45,857 bases of DNA from a virus, in the IMG/VR virus record IMGVR_UViG_3300018080_000040, positions 1-45,857 of that record; one strand, written 5' to 3'. The stretch's first letter is position 1. Each line of letters opens with the position of its first letter. Positions 1 through 8,450 of this stretch are shown piece after piece. Under the pieces are notes generated by a model, which made no database searches, had not been told where the DNA came from, and saw only the letters and a list, made by a program, of their open reading frames with translations. A program made the translations under genes and the position numbers.

Positions 1-123
1 GGCGTACTCATTTCTTGCTAAACTCCCCCATTTTGCCCTGTTCTGAGCCCGTATTGCCCTCGCCTGAGCCGTTTCTCTGATCCTGCGGCCATTCGGACCC
101 GTTAGAAGTTAGGGCCTTACAGA
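1..123. repeat. terminal direct repeat (contig closure), left copy
   Basis: Bases 1-123 are identical to bases 45735-45857. An exact end-to-end overlap of this size is what an assembler leaves on a circular or circularly permuted template. The junction is inside the coding run: the peptidase gene ending at base 8 overlaps the start codon of the tail tip gene (ATGA), so the overlap is seamless. A true short direct terminal repeat of the virion DNA is less likely but not excluded. Confidence 0.95.
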
Positions 124-583
124 CGCTCTCAGAGCTTCTGAAAGCCTTCGGCCGATAGACCGCGACCATGCTATTCAGACTGGCCAGACGCTGCCGGCGA
201 ACCCGCTGGCAGCTGACCGCGTGCAGGATGTAGTCCGGATCGAGTGAGTCGACGATCGCGATGTGACTCTCCAGGCCGTTGAACATGAAGGTGATCATGT
301 CTGCCGGCAGCCGATCATCGAACGGGATCACATAGCAGAACTTCAGAATGAAGTCCCGGAAGATGTGCGGGTTCGGCGGAGTCTTGTCCATGATCCAGTC
401 ACGGTGCTGCCTGGGGAGTGTAGTCCTGGGGTCGATGATCCTCTTCACGCGCCAGGGATCGATCACGAACTCAGAACAGTCCACGCCTCGCCCCTTCTGT
501 TTTGCGCCGTACAAATACGGAGTGCCGACCCAGCTGCGGCCCTCTTCGACGATCTCCATTCTCATCTTCATCACCAGGTCCAT
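8..583 (-). CDS. NlpC/P60-family tail peptidase
   Basis: A 191-residue protein with the NlpC/P60 papain-like layout: the nucleophile Cys36 lies in a VDCSEFV motif preceded by a WVGTPYLYGA segment, and His107 lies in ESHIAIVD, with H121 or a nearby polar residue as possible third member. Such proteins, placed between the DUF2163 protein and the tail tip protein, usually cut peptidoglycan cross-links during DNA entry or help assemble the tail tip. I chose the ATG at 583, which has AGGTGA just upstream; a GTG two codons earlier is the alternative. The last 45 residues are Ser/Gly/Glu-rich and look disordered. The stop codon overlaps the next gene's start across the contig junction. Confidence 0.85.
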   Translation of the reverse strand: MDLVMKMRMEIVEEGRSWVGTPYLYGAKQKGRGVDCSEFVIDPWRVKRIIDPRTTLPRQHRDWIMDKTPPNPHIFRDFILKFCYVIPFDDRLPADMITFMFNGLESHIAIVDSLDPDYILHAVSCQRVRRQRLASLNSMVAVYRPKAFRSSESVCKALTSNGSEWPQDQRNGSGEGNTGSEQGKMGEFSKK

Positions 584-585
584 GA

Positions 586-1404
586 TCACCTCATCTGCGC
601 CGGGCGCGGTACATGCTGGAAGCCGAAGAAGTTGTCAGTGTTCGCGTAATTGTTACAGCCGGAATAAACCTTCTGACAATGCGGGAATGCTTCATACTGA
701 TCGCCGGCCGCGATCGCCTGAGCGAACGGAGGCATCAGTCGAAACTGTCCCACAGTATAGCGCTGTATTGTAGCCCGGGCTCCGGCCAGCGGGCCCGTTG
801 TCATAGTAACATATCCACGATCGAAAAAGCCATCGGCCTCCGTCCTGGCCGCGTCAATCAAGAGCTTCGTCGTGCTGCCCGCCTGGGCGGCTCCGGTGAC
901 TTTGATCCCGGACAAGTTGACCGTGCAGATGTTCGAGCCGAATACCAGGTTACAGCTCTCGCCGTATATATCCGGCGGTACATTTTTCATCAGAAGGAAG
1001 AAGATGTCACGGAACTCGATCGTCAGATGCAGCCGGTCGATCTCCACGATCCCGGTGAAACCATTGAAGCGAAGTCGCCAGTTGTTCGGCGGATCATTGA
1101 GTCCGACCTGGTAGAGAAAAAACTCACCGCGATCCAGAGAGCGCTGGTTCCTGATCTGTGACACATCGATCAGGGCCCGGGTGATGTCCCCGAGCCAGAC
1201 GGTGGTCCGGATCGTGCCGACTTTGACTGTCGCCTCTTGCTCCTGAGTGTCGCGAGTGATCGGAACAGCCTGATAAGTATCGCCCAGCCAGCTCACGGAC
1301 TGAGAGAAGGAAGTGAATCGGCTGTATGTGCCGTCCTCATACTTGAAGGCGAACAGCTCCACGACAGTCGGAGCATCTTGATCAACCGCATCCTTCCAGG
1401 CCAT
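586..1404 (-). CDS. DUF2163-like tail assembly protein
   Basis: A 272-residue protein with the look of the DUF2163 / phage BR0599 family of tail tip or baseplate components: an N-terminal beta-rich part (VVELFAFKYEDGTYSRFTSF, then repeated short strands) and a C-terminal part with conserved Cys and aromatic residues ending in HCQKVYSGCNNYANTDNFFGFQHVP. In many siphoviruses and gene transfer agents this family lies between the DUF2460 protein and the NlpC/P60 peptidase, exactly as here. Its start overlaps the stop of the upstream gene (TGATG), indicating translational coupling. It probably forms part of the hub at the distal tail end. Confidence 0.85.
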   Translation of the reverse strand: MAWKDAVDQDAPTVVELFAFKYEDGTYSRFTSFSQSVSWLGDTYQAVPITRDTQEQEATVKVGTIRTTVWLGDITRALIDVSQIRNQRSLDRGEFFLYQVGLNDPPNNWRLRFNGFTGIVEIDRLHLTIEFRDIFFLLMKNVPPDIYGESCNLVFGSNICTVNLSGIKVTGAAQAGSTTKLLIDAARTEADGFFDRGYVTMTTGPLAGARATIQRYTVGQFRLMPPFAQAIAAGDQYEAFPHCQKVYSGCNNYANTDNFFGFQHVPRPAQMR

Positions 1405-2036
1405 CAGTCGACACCCTCCTCAGCGAGTCCGAGGACCATGTCATTCGTGTCATGGGTCCGGAGCATATTCCGAAAGTTTCCATTGAAGCGCACGCGGCGA
1501 AGATAATCGCAGGATACTTCGACTATTTGAGGCGCCGGAGGCGGGACAGCGATGTCGATGCTGCCATCGTCGACCCAGTTCACCGTGAAGTTCGCCGGCG
1601 TGAATATTTCCACACCATTGACCCAGCACCGGATCGTCCCGTTGTCCTCGATGTTCCATATCTCGAACTCCCGGCTATTGGCTCCGACCGTCGGGACCTG
1701 TTTCACCTGGAAATTTGTCTGTGATCCAGTACCGACTCCGATCTGAGTCCGAGGCAGCTGATATCCCCATCCGTATTCATCACGGAAGAGGAAGCTGTCG
1801 ATATTGCCGCCGACGACCTTGACGAAATCCATGACCGCGTCACGCTGTGCTTCTTTCAGCTGTGACATGTTGATCGTGTAGAACATCCAGTCATGCGGAT
1901 CATGAACGAAGGACTGCTTGACGGTCCGGTTCGGGTTCGCCTGGACGGTAGTCAGCGGAATGAATTCGGCCTCGTATGGAAACGACGGGCACCGAACTTC
2001 ATCATTGAAAATTAAATTTGTTTTACCCAATGGCAT
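1404..2036 (-). CDS. DUF2460-like distal tail protein
   Basis: A 210-residue protein resembling the DUF2460 (TIGR02217) family. The hallmarks I see are the early F/Y-rich segment PSFPYEAEF, the VQANPNRTVKQSF stretch, a FVKVVGGNIDSFLFRDEYGW segment, and a beta-rich C terminus with CDYLRRVRF. DUF2460 proteins are taken to be distal tail (Dit-like) proteins joining the tube end to the hub. The start overlaps the end of the tape measure gene by 14 bases, and the end overlaps the DUF2163 gene. Together with its two downstream neighbours it forms the conserved GTA-like tail tip block. Confidence 0.85.
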   Translation of the reverse strand: MPLGKTNLIFNDEVRCPSFPYEAEFIPLTTVQANPNRTVKQSFVHDPHDWMFYTINMSQLKEAQRDAVMDFVKVVGGNIDSFLFRDEYGWGYQLPRTQIGVGTGSQTNFQVKQVPTVGANSREFEIWNIEDNGTIRCWVNGVEIFTPANFTVNWVDDGSIDIAVPPPAPQIVEVSCDYLRRVRFNGNFRNMLRTHDTNDMVLGLAEEGVD

Positions 2037-4677
2037 ATCCTTGTCGATAGGTCTGGTTCATCTGCTGGATCAGCTTCGGGTTCCGGAGCAGACTATCCTC
2101 GACTCCGCGCTTGTCCGGGCTGACGATGTTGAAGGTGATATTCGCATCACCACGGCCGCCGGCACCTGTCGCGATCCCCAGGTTCCCGCGCTCGTCCCTG
2201 GACAGCGGGATCACTGCCTCCGGACCACGCTCTCCAATGAGCGCGCCTGTAGGACCGTTCACGACTCCGCCGGCAGCCATCGCCACCAGGCCCTTCGCTC
2301 CAGTAACCGGCGCGGCCGGATTGCCCCCCACACCTGGCGTGCTGAACGCACTCATGATCGCCATCTGGAGGGCCATTTTGATTATCGCATCCGTCGCGTC
2401 CAGGATCGCGTCCTCGAAAGTTTTCGCTCCCATCGCAAGGTCCACCAGAGAGGCCGTCGCAGCTCCGCCGATGTCCTCCATCGTGACCTTGAACCTCTCG
2501 GCTTTTTTCGTGTTATCTTCCTGAGCATCGCCGACTCGGTTCAGCCAATTCATGGCAGTCTGACCCCACTCCATGACTTTATTCTTTGCGGTTGTCCAGA
2601 TGCTGACCTGATCAGCGGATTCAGAGTTCAGCCCTTCCGCGTTTGCCTTCGCCTGATTGAGCTGCACCTGGAGCTCTTCGATTTGCCTCGTCGACTCTTC
2701 GGACTCTCCGGAGAACATCCCCATCATGTCCACCATCTTTTTCATATCATCCTGGACGAGCTCCTTGAATGTTTTCTTCGGCTTCTGAGCTGCCTGTTCG
2801 ATTTTACCGATCGCGATCCTATGAGTCTGCTCGATCCGAGCGACTGCGGTATCATATGCCGCTTCGATTCCTTTGACATCTTTCTCGAAAGTATCCGCGA
2901 CCGGCTGCGCTCCAGTGAAGCCGCTGGCAGTCAGCGCGACCATCCGATTGAGCTGCTTCTCGATGTCGCCCATGCCCGGGAGTCCTCTGATCAGGTCCCG
3001 CGCTTTTTTCACCATGAAATTGATCGCCTTGAACACGCCATCCATGAGCAGATCGAATACTTTCAGGACCGGGTTGATGAAGTAAGTGACCACCAGGCTC
3101 TTCATGCCGGCCCAGATCACTTTGCTCGTTTTCTTCAGCCACTGGAAGCCCTTCGCGATCCCCTTGATCAGGTCCTGCATCCCCTTCTGGACCGGAGTGA
3201 ACTGCTCGAGCCATTCCCCGAACTTGAAGCCGAGATACGCGGCCGCCAGAACAGCCAGCGCCGGCAGCAGTGTCGCAGTCAGCACGGCTGCAGCCTTCGC
3301 GGCTGCCACGCCGATCGTCCAGAGAGCCGGCACGATCATTCCGACCAAAGAGGCCGCCATCTGCAAGAGTCCGAGGTTCGCCATGATGATCGCCTTCGCC
3401 ATGAGGCTGATCTTCACAGCAGCCAGTGAGGCAGTTGTCGCGAGGCTCCCGAGCATAACCGGAATAGAGAGCGCGACGAGTATCTTCCCGATTTTCCACA
3501 CGCGCCGCAGCGCTTCAGCTACACCCGCCACTGCCGGCGTCACCTTGCCCGCGGCCTGGTCGATGCCGGCCAGCTCCTTCACAAGGGCAGAGGCAAATCC
3601 GATCAGGTCCTTCAGTGCTCCGGTTAGTCCGGACTCGCCGGCCATCAGGATCACCTCCTGGAGAGTCGACAGAAGCTCGAGCCATGCACCTTTCAGTGTG
3701 CCCTCGATGAGGGCCGCGTTTTTCCGAGCAGTACCTTCGACCAATTCATTCGCTTTTGTGAGCTGGAGAGCCTTCTGAGTGGCGTCAGCCATGACCAGGG
3801 CGGCCGTTGCCTGGCGTGATCCGAAAATCTGCGCGGCCTGGCCGAGGTTCATCTGTGCCTCGCCGAGTTTGCGGAAGGCTTCAGTCGCTCCGACTTTCGT
3901 CGGATTGACTTCGTCCAGGGAGAGGCCCATCTCTTTCAATGACTTCACAGCGTCGTCTGTCGGATTGACCAGGCGGATCATCGACTGGCGGAGCGCCATA
4001 CCGGCCCGGCTGGATTTGATGCCGGCATCATGCAGCACGCCCAGGAGGGCGGCGGTTTCTTCAAGTGAGACGCCGGCGGTCTTAGCTGAGGTACCAGCAA
4101 AGCTCAGCGCCTGGGCCAGCGTCTGGATCGTGGAGTTCGTCGAGTTCGCGGTATTGACCAGAACATCGGCAATGTGAGTTGCATCGGAAGCCTCGAGACC
4201 GAACTGGCGCATCGTCGTCGCAGTGATCTCGCTGGCTTCGCCGAGATCGATCACGGCGGCCGTGGCGAGGTCCAGCGTCGCCGCTATCGCCTCGTTACTT
4301 TCGGCGACGGTAAAGCCGGCGCGAGAAAGGTTCAGCAGTCCCTCGGCGGCCTGAGAAGCCGTGAAGCGTGTCGTGGCTCCCAGGCGGCGCGCGGTGTCCT
4401 CGAACAGCTGCATCTCGGCAGTCGTTGCGCTGGTCACACCTTCGAGCATGGCCATCGTCTCCCCGAACTCTGCGATCGTCTGGATCGAAGAGCGGAGCCC
4501 GACATACGCGCCCAGCGTTACAAGCAGCGACGCCGCTGTCGATTTCAAAGCAGCCAGCGCTCCCCCGGTCTTTTTGGTTTGCGCTCTCATGAGCTTGACC
4601 GCTGAGACATATTTCTTCGCCCCAGAGATCGCGCCGCGTGCGCTGATGGCCACAAGTAGCGTCGCCGTGTTTGCCAT
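2023..4677 (-). CDS. tail tape measure protein
   Basis: An 884-residue protein of the TP901-like tape measure family. The N-terminal third is Ala/Thr-rich and helical with the typical ARGAISGAKKYVSAV and TAEMQLFEDTARRLG segments. The middle, roughly residues 390-490, is a string of hydrophobic stretches (VALSIPVMLGSLATTASLAA, ALAVLAAAYLGFKFG) that may reach the host membrane. The C terminus has Gly-rich segments ending in a GERGPEAVIPLSRDERG motif common in these proteins. It sets tail length, is threaded inside the tube and is ejected ahead of the DNA. It follows the frameshifted tail chaperone with a TAATG junction, the classical order in long-tailed phages. Confidence 0.95.
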   Translation of the reverse strand: MANTATLLVAISARGAISGAKKYVSAVKLMRAQTKKTGGALAALKSTAASLLVTLGAYVGLRSSIQTIAEFGETMAMLEGVTSATTAEMQLFEDTARRLGATTRFTASQAAEGLLNLSRAGFTVAESNEAIAATLDLATAAVIDLGEASEITATTMRQFGLEASDATHIADVLVNTANSTNSTIQTLAQALSFAGTSAKTAGVSLEETAALLGVLHDAGIKSSRAGMALRQSMIRLVNPTDDAVKSLKEMGLSLDEVNPTKVGATEAFRKLGEAQMNLGQAAQIFGSRQATAALVMADATQKALQLTKANELVEGTARKNAALIEGTLKGAWLELLSTLQEVILMAGESGLTGALKDLIGFASALVKELAGIDQAAGKVTPAVAGVAEALRRVWKIGKILVALSIPVMLGSLATTASLAAVKISLMAKAIIMANLGLLQMAASLVGMIVPALWTIGVAAAKAAAVLTATLLPALAVLAAAYLGFKFGEWLEQFTPVQKGMQDLIKGIAKGFQWLKKTSKVIWAGMKSLVVTYFINPVLKVFDLLMDGVFKAINFMVKKARDLIRGLPGMGDIEKQLNRMVALTASGFTGAQPVADTFEKDVKGIEAAYDTAVARIEQTHRIAIGKIEQAAQKPKKTFKELVQDDMKKMVDMMGMFSGESEESTRQIEELQVQLNQAKANAEGLNSESADQVSIWTTAKNKVMEWGQTAMNWLNRVGDAQEDNTKKAERFKVTMEDIGGAATASLVDLAMGAKTFEDAILDATDAIIKMALQMAIMSAFSTPGVGGNPAAPVTGAKGLVAMAAGGVVNGPTGALIGERGPEAVIPLSRDERGNLGIATGAGGRGDANITFNIVSPDKRGVEDSLLRNPKLIQQMNQTYRQGYAIG

Positions 4678-5045
4678 TATTTTCCTTTTATCTTGTTAGG
4701 CCCCTTTTCCGCTTTTCGCTTCTTCTTGGGGTCATTGATATACAGGGACATCCAGGTATCATCGAGGAAGGTGATCAGCTGATAGAGCTCGCGCCTCACA
4801 TCCGGATTGTGAAACCCCATGATTTCCATCCAGGCCGTGATCGCGTTCACCGCCAGAGGGTTCGCATCGAACCCGAACTGCCTCCGGTTATGAAGCTCGA
4901 CGAACCCCGACCAGGCCGGCCGAAGATCCAAACGGATCTCCGGCCGCTGATCGAGAGCTTTGACTTCCTGGCCTTGAGCTTTTAGCGCCTCGAGCTTCTT
5001 GATGTACCAGCCCCACTGGTATTCCCACTCGAGGCGCTCGCTCAG
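4677..5045 (-). CDS. tail assembly chaperone, -1 frameshift extension (T-like)
   Basis: This 122-codon segment has no good start of its own; the first in-frame start is a TTG well inside it. It is open all the way back to the G GGA AAC slip site at the end of the upstream gene, so it is best read as the C-terminal part of a fusion of about 264 residues. The extension begins LSERLEWEYQWGWYIKKLEA, is Trp/Tyr-rich, and ends in a Lys-rich tail. This mirrors lambda gpG-gpGT, where the minor frameshift product binds the tape measure protein. The stop codon overlaps the tape measure start (TAATG). The reading is inferred from the slip site and the open frame. Confidence 0.85.
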   Translation of the reverse strand: MSERLEWEYQWGWYIKKLEALKAQGQEVKALDQRPEIRLDLRPAWSGFVELHNRRQFGFDANPLAVNAITAWMEIMGFHNPDVRRELYQLITFLDDTWMSLYINDPKKKRKAEKGPNKIKGK

Positions 5046-5470
5046 TTTCCCTCGGCTGCGATCCGGTCCTCGGTTCGATAGAGTTCGCGCTCCTGGGCGA
5101 GCGCCATGATCTCCTTGTAGAAGTCCTCGATCTCAAGCGCTTCACGGCATGCCTCTTTCGAGTATTCGATCGGCTTGCCATCTTCGCCTATAAGGTTCTT
5201 CCATCCCAGGAGAACGGTCTCAGCGATCGCTTCCTTCATCAGCTCGTCAGCACTCTCGCTGTCGAGGGTTCCGGAAGTGACCCGCCGCATATGCGGCTTG
5301 CCGTTTTTCATCATGAACTCCTTGAACCGCCGGTTCCCGATCCGCGCGATCAGAAACTCGCAGCCGCTCCCGTAAGGGACCCAGACGCCTTCCTCTTCGA
5401 GTTTGTCGTCTGTCTTAAACTTCGAGAGCTTGAAGCCCTTCACCTTCGTCGTCTTTTTGTCGTCGGCCAT
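5042..5470 (-). CDS. tail assembly chaperone (G-like)
   Basis: A 142-residue, charged protein between the tail tube and tape measure genes, the usual place of the tail assembly chaperone. It starts MADDKKTTKVKGFKLSKF and holds the segment VWVPYGSGCEFLIARIGN seen in chaperones of this kind. It ends AAEGN then TGA, and the last codons GGA AAC form a slip heptamer that lets a fraction of ribosomes continue in the -1 frame. The short product is expected in excess and to coat the tape measure protein during tail assembly. It is not part of the virion in lambda. Confidence 0.85.
   Translation of the reverse strand: MADDKKTTKVKGFKLSKFKTDDKLEEEGVWVPYGSGCEFLIARIGNRRFKEFMMKNGKPHMRRVTSGTLDSESADELMKEAIAETVLLGWKNLIGEDGKPIEYSKEACREALEIEDFYKEIMALAQERELYRTEDRIAAEGN
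5045..5051 (-). promoter_or_regulatory. programmed -1 ribosomal frameshift site (GGGAAAC)
   Basis: On the minus strand the heptamer reads G GGA AAC in the zero frame, directly before the TGA stop of the chaperone gene. Slipping back one base changes the reading to GGG AAA CTG AGC and opens a further 122 codons. The heptamer fits X XXY YYZ and differs from lambda's GGGAAAG by only its last base. Confidence 0.85.
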
Positions 5471-5502
5471 TGTATGTCCTTATTACCAAAGAGCCAAAAA
5501 AA

Positions 5503-6672
5503 TCACGGAGCGTCGAAAAGAGCGATCCGCATGGTGATGTCCTCGGTGGCGTTCATGAACGCCTCGAACGAGATGCTCTCCACGAGCTCCGTGTCGACTC
5601 CGCCGGCCACGGTTTCGTCGTCGGACATCTGAAAACTGGGTACCTCGAACACGATCACCGCGCCGTCCGTCGCCTGGATGGCGACAGCGAAACCGGCTTC
5701 AGTGTGCGCGAGGTACCGCGACTTCTGAGTGTGGTCCTGGAACAGCAGCTCCAGGTCGCCGGTCACTGCGAACCGGCCGATCCCGAGATCATGCGGCGAC
5801 AGCTCGCCGGCACACCTGATCTCCCGGAGGTTATTCGTCACCTCGATCGTGCCAGAGAACAGGCACACGGAACCGTGGCTGATATTGATCCAGCGGATAT
5901 TATTCGCTGAGCTCAATATCTCGTTATCGTTCGCAGCGTTCGGGCTGCCGTCTCCGGCAGTGGCCGTGGTGGCCTGTTCGTCTTTCCCCATGAAGGAGAA
6001 GGAGCCGGTGATCCGGCCGTCCACTGGTATTTCCAGAGACATCGAGGCCGGCATGAGCCCGCGATAGAGCTCGAAGATGTTCGTGAGGTCCGTGTGCTCT
6101 CTCTCGATGGAGAAGGACTTCTCAGCGACACCGTTGACTGCCTGCTTCGCGGTCTCGGCGTTGATGGTCACGCCGGCCTCATCGACCAGGCCGTCCTTGT
6201 TCGAGACCGTGATCACGGTCGCGCTCGCGGCGGATACTTTGAACACCCCATTGTTTCCGGCGTTCGTCGGGAAGCCACGGAAGCGGACCCACTCGCCGAC
6301 GCTGGGGGTATTGTCCCAGGTGCCGGCTCCCAGTGTGAAAGTCCCGGCCGCAGCTGCTACTGTCACCGCGACGCCACTTGCCACTGACACGGAGGCACTG
6401 AAGGCCGAGGCCATCAGGACCGCCAGGAAAAACGGGTCATAACTTGCATACGACAGCTCGAAGTTGAGATCACCCTCCGCTCCGATCCCGGTCCGTATGA
6501 TACCGGGAATTTGACGGTCCGATCTGATTTCCTCAGATACCTCCGTCTGCTTTGTGCCCTTCAGCCCTTCGCCCGTCTCCCGCAGATTTGTGAAAGTGGG
6601 CGGTCCGGCCGGCACTTCACCCCACGCTACTTCTTCGACATAGCGGAGGATCGTCCTGTTCGCATCGCTCAT
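5503..6672 (-). CDS. major tail tube protein
   Basis: A 389-residue beta-rich protein placed between the tail terminator and the tail chaperone, the standard place of the tube subunit. The N terminus (SDANRTILRYVEEVAWGEVP) and the TEVSEEIRSDRQIPGIIRTG segment are typical of large phage tail tube proteins. A central insert, about residues 105-170 (AAGTFTLGAGTWDNTPSVGE and on), looks like an Ig-like or carbohydrate-binding surface domain, which would explain a length greater than the usual 150-250 residues. The C terminus returns to tube-like strands (ETVAGGVDTELVESISFEAF). Assignment rests on gene order and fold-like pattern. Confidence 0.85.
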   Translation of the reverse strand: MSDANRTILRYVEEVAWGEVPAGPPTFTNLRETGEGLKGTKQTEVSEEIRSDRQIPGIIRTGIGAEGDLNFELSYASYDPFFLAVLMASAFSASVSVASGVAVTVAAAAGTFTLGAGTWDNTPSVGEWVRFRGFPTNAGNNGVFKVSAASATVITVSNKDGLVDEAGVTINAETAKQAVNGVAEKSFSIEREHTDLTNIFELYRGLMPASMSLEIPVDGRITGSFSFMGKDEQATTATAGDGSPNAANDNEILSSANNIRWINISHGSVCLFSGTIEVTNNLREIRCAGELSPHDLGIGRFAVTGDLELLFQDHTQKSRYLAHTEAGFAVAIQATDGAVIVFEVPSFQMSDDETVAGGVDTELVESISFEAFMNATEDITMRIALFDAP

Positions 6673-6699
6673 TGCGTGCCTCCTACAAAAAAAAGGTTT

Positions 6700-7134
6700 C
6701 TAAGTCTCTTGGAAGTCGGCATCCCACGGCGCGGTCACATTGACCTGATACTGCCCGCCGACCAGCCCTATCACATTCGGGAATGGTGCCAGGTTGAACT
6801 GCACGACAGTTCCCTCTGCATCCCCGACATTGATGTTGATATAATCGAATGACTTCATCGCCAGCTCGACGGCATCATTCACATCCGCCTCACTCGTGCC
6901 GATCGGTCCGAACACCTGGAGGTCCAGGATGCCGCTGATCCTGTAGGTGTTCTTGGCACTGATGCACACGGTATTCCCGGCAGCCGGCCGAACCCAGGCA
7001 TTGATCCAGACCGCGTTGTCCGGCTTCGTGAATCCCGGAGCGTTCGCATGCTGGACAGCATAGCCAGCACCACCAGCGCCGAGAGTGCTGTCCACCTCTG
7101 CCTTGATGGCTTCGACTGCTGCCTTGTATCCCAT
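6700..7134 (-). CDS. tail terminator (DUF4128-like)
   Basis: A 144-residue protein with an N-terminal helix (MGYKAAVEAIKAEVDSTLG) followed by alternating strands, ending in a Val/Asn strand pair (GGQYQVNVTAPWDADF). This pattern matches the minor tail or DUF4128 proteins that cap the tube at the head end and fix the tube's final length. It sits immediately before the tube gene and after the HK97-gp10-like protein, as expected. No catalytic motif is present. Confidence 0.7.
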   Translation of the reverse strand: MGYKAAVEAIKAEVDSTLGAGGAGYAVQHANAPGFTKPDNAVWINAWVRPAAGNTVCISAKNTYRISGILDLQVFGPIGTSEADVNDAVELAMKSFDYININVGDAEGTVVQFNLAPFPNVIGLVGGQYQVNVTAPWDADFQET

Positions 7135-7144
7135 TCTATACCTC

Positions 7145-7582
7145 TCAGCTCAGCGACGCCGTGACCTTCGAGAGCGCGGTCCGGAGCATGGCGAACGGTG
7201 CCATCTTCGGAGTCCCGAACTCGACATACACAGCATAAAAAACATTATTGAAAAAATAGATGGTTTTGCCGATCAGACTCCCAGAAGCCCGTCGCGCTGC
7301 CGTCAGCTTTGACAGCGCATTCGCTTCAGTCGTTCCGCCGTTCTCATCCCGTCGACCGTTCTCTTCAGTGTCGAACCGATCAATATCCAGGTCCCAGCCG
7401 CCACGCAGCCGCCCGGAATTGTCCGGAGTATCAGAGACCGGCGTCAGCGCGATCGTCTCCGTCACGATGTCGGTCACGATCTTCACCATGCCCTGGTCGA
7501 ATTTCCAGGGGACGGTTTTCTTCGCCCATTTCTCGATCGCAGCATCGAACTCCTTCGCGTTTACGAACTTCGCCTCGACCAT
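7145..7582 (-). CDS. HK97 gp10-like head-tail/tail completion protein
   Basis: A 145-residue protein with the features of the HK97 gp10 family: a short N-terminal helix, the segment TPVSDTPDNSGRLRGGWDLD (the conserved 'tG.Lr.sw' region), and near the C terminus NNVFYAVYVEFGTPKMAPFAMLRTAL, which matches the family's 'YA..vEfGt....p.pFl..Al' signature. The family joins the head connector to the tail. Genes on both sides (head closure before, terminator after) agree. Confidence 0.85.
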   Translation of the reverse strand: MVEAKFVNAKEFDAAIEKWAKKTVPWKFDQGMVKIVTDIVTETIALTPVSDTPDNSGRLRGGWDLDIDRFDTEENGRRDENGGTTEANALSKLTAARRASGSLIGKTIYFFNNVFYAVYVEFGTPKMAPFAMLRTALSKVTASLS

Positions 7583-7584
7583 GA

Positions 7585-7920
7585 TCAGCTCCCCATGTTC
7601 AGCCGCCAGGCGGCAGTATTCTCGCCGCTGTCGAGCGGCTGGATGCTGATGATCCGGTACGACTTCGAGTCCTTACCATCCACCACGCGATTGACCAGGT
7701 CCGGCGTGAATTGCAGCTGGTAGCCAGGGATCAAACAGACGAACCGCTCTTCCCTCGCGCTTGACTGCGCGATCTGGTCCTTGCTCTGCCTGGGCGGTGT
7801 GATCCACTCCTCTCCCAGGCTCGCGCCGGCAGCGTCAAAGAACTCGGCCAGGCGACCATACTTCTCGATCTTCGCCCGGACCTTTTTCCCGAACCGCGTC
7901 TCGTTTAATCCTTTGCTCAC
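7585..7920 (-). CDS. head closure / head-tail joining protein
   Basis: A 111-residue protein in the usual slot of the head closure (gp16-like) protein, between the connector and the gp10-like protein. It begins with a Lys/Arg-rich helix (GKKVRAKIEKYGRLAEFFD) and then turns to beta strands, with a C terminus (SYRIISIQPLDSGENTAAWRLNM) that resembles the last strands of head-tail joining proteins. I do not recognise a named family with certainty, so the call leans on position. Confidence 0.6.
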   Translation of the reverse strand: MSKGLNETRFGKKVRAKIEKYGRLAEFFDAAGASLGEEWITPPRQSKDQIAQSSAREERFVCLIPGYQLQFTPDLVNRVVDGKDSKSYRIISIQPLDSGENTAAWRLNMGS

Positions 7921-7922
7921 AG

Positions 7923-8447
7923 CTATCCCCTGGACACTGGAATGTTCGCCCCGCCGCCGGCTTCCTGGAAGGGAGCCATGAGCGCGTCCACTTTGCTCGA
8001 GACTTCGCTGCCGGCGTTCGTGCCGGCATACTCTTCCTCGATCTCCAGGACATCGATCTTGATCCGCTCCATCTTCAGCGCGCCGCCATCGTCCAGGTCT
8101 GGGAAGGCGTTGTCATTGTTCGACATATACACCGCGACCTCGACGACCGCCCGCTTCAGATTTATGTGGATCACATCGCTGTCGATGAACACGCCATCGA
8201 CCTCGACCTCGACGCGCGGAAAGTAAAGCGCCTGATTGTATACGGTCCGCTCGCTCTGGAACGGGTTGTATTTACTGTCGCAGTATTGAGTCGCTGCGTT
8301 CAGCTTCTGCCGTTTACTCTCGGCGTCCTCACCGGCAGCCCATTCCAGGCCATAGTCCTCGACGATCTGATCGGCGTCCGTGTCGGATATGTAGCTCGTG
8401 GCGTCGGATTTTCCGGTTCCATCTTCGACCACAAAAGTGACAGCCAT
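7923..8447 (-). CDS. head-tail connector (DnaT-like/adaptor family)
   Basis: A 174-residue protein starting VTFVVEDGTGKSDATSYIS, the signature opening of the phage family often annotated as putative DnaT-like ssDNA-binding protein (PF20557-like), which structurally is a head-tail adaptor. The middle is helical (SKRQKLNAATQYCDSKYNPF) and includes the typical LYFPR segment. Despite the database name, position after the capsid genes and before head closure argues for a connector on the portal ring and not for a replication role. Confidence 0.75.
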   Translation of the reverse strand: MAVTFVVEDGTGKSDATSYISDTDADQIVEDYGLEWAAGEDAESKRQKLNAATQYCDSKYNPFQSERTVYNQALYFPRVEVEVDGVFIDSDVIHINLKRAVVEVAVYMSNNDNAFPDLDDGGALKMERIKIDVLEIEEEYAGTNAGSEVSSKVDALMAPFQEAGGGANIPVSRG

Positions 8448-8450
8448 GAG

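Noticed and set aside
1918-3429. 503-codon plus-strand frame opposite the tape measure gene
   Set aside because: It is an antisense shadow of the tape measure and DUF2460 genes; Arg/His/Asp-rich product without family features, no ribosome site.
2852-3499. 215-codon second minus-strand frame inside the tape measure gene
   Set aside because: Fully nested in the tape measure gene; Arg/Gly/Asp/His-rich shadow product.
4888-5181. 97-codon frame across the chaperone frameshift region
   Set aside because: Third frame, Arg/Ser-rich, overlaps both functional frames of the tail chaperone.
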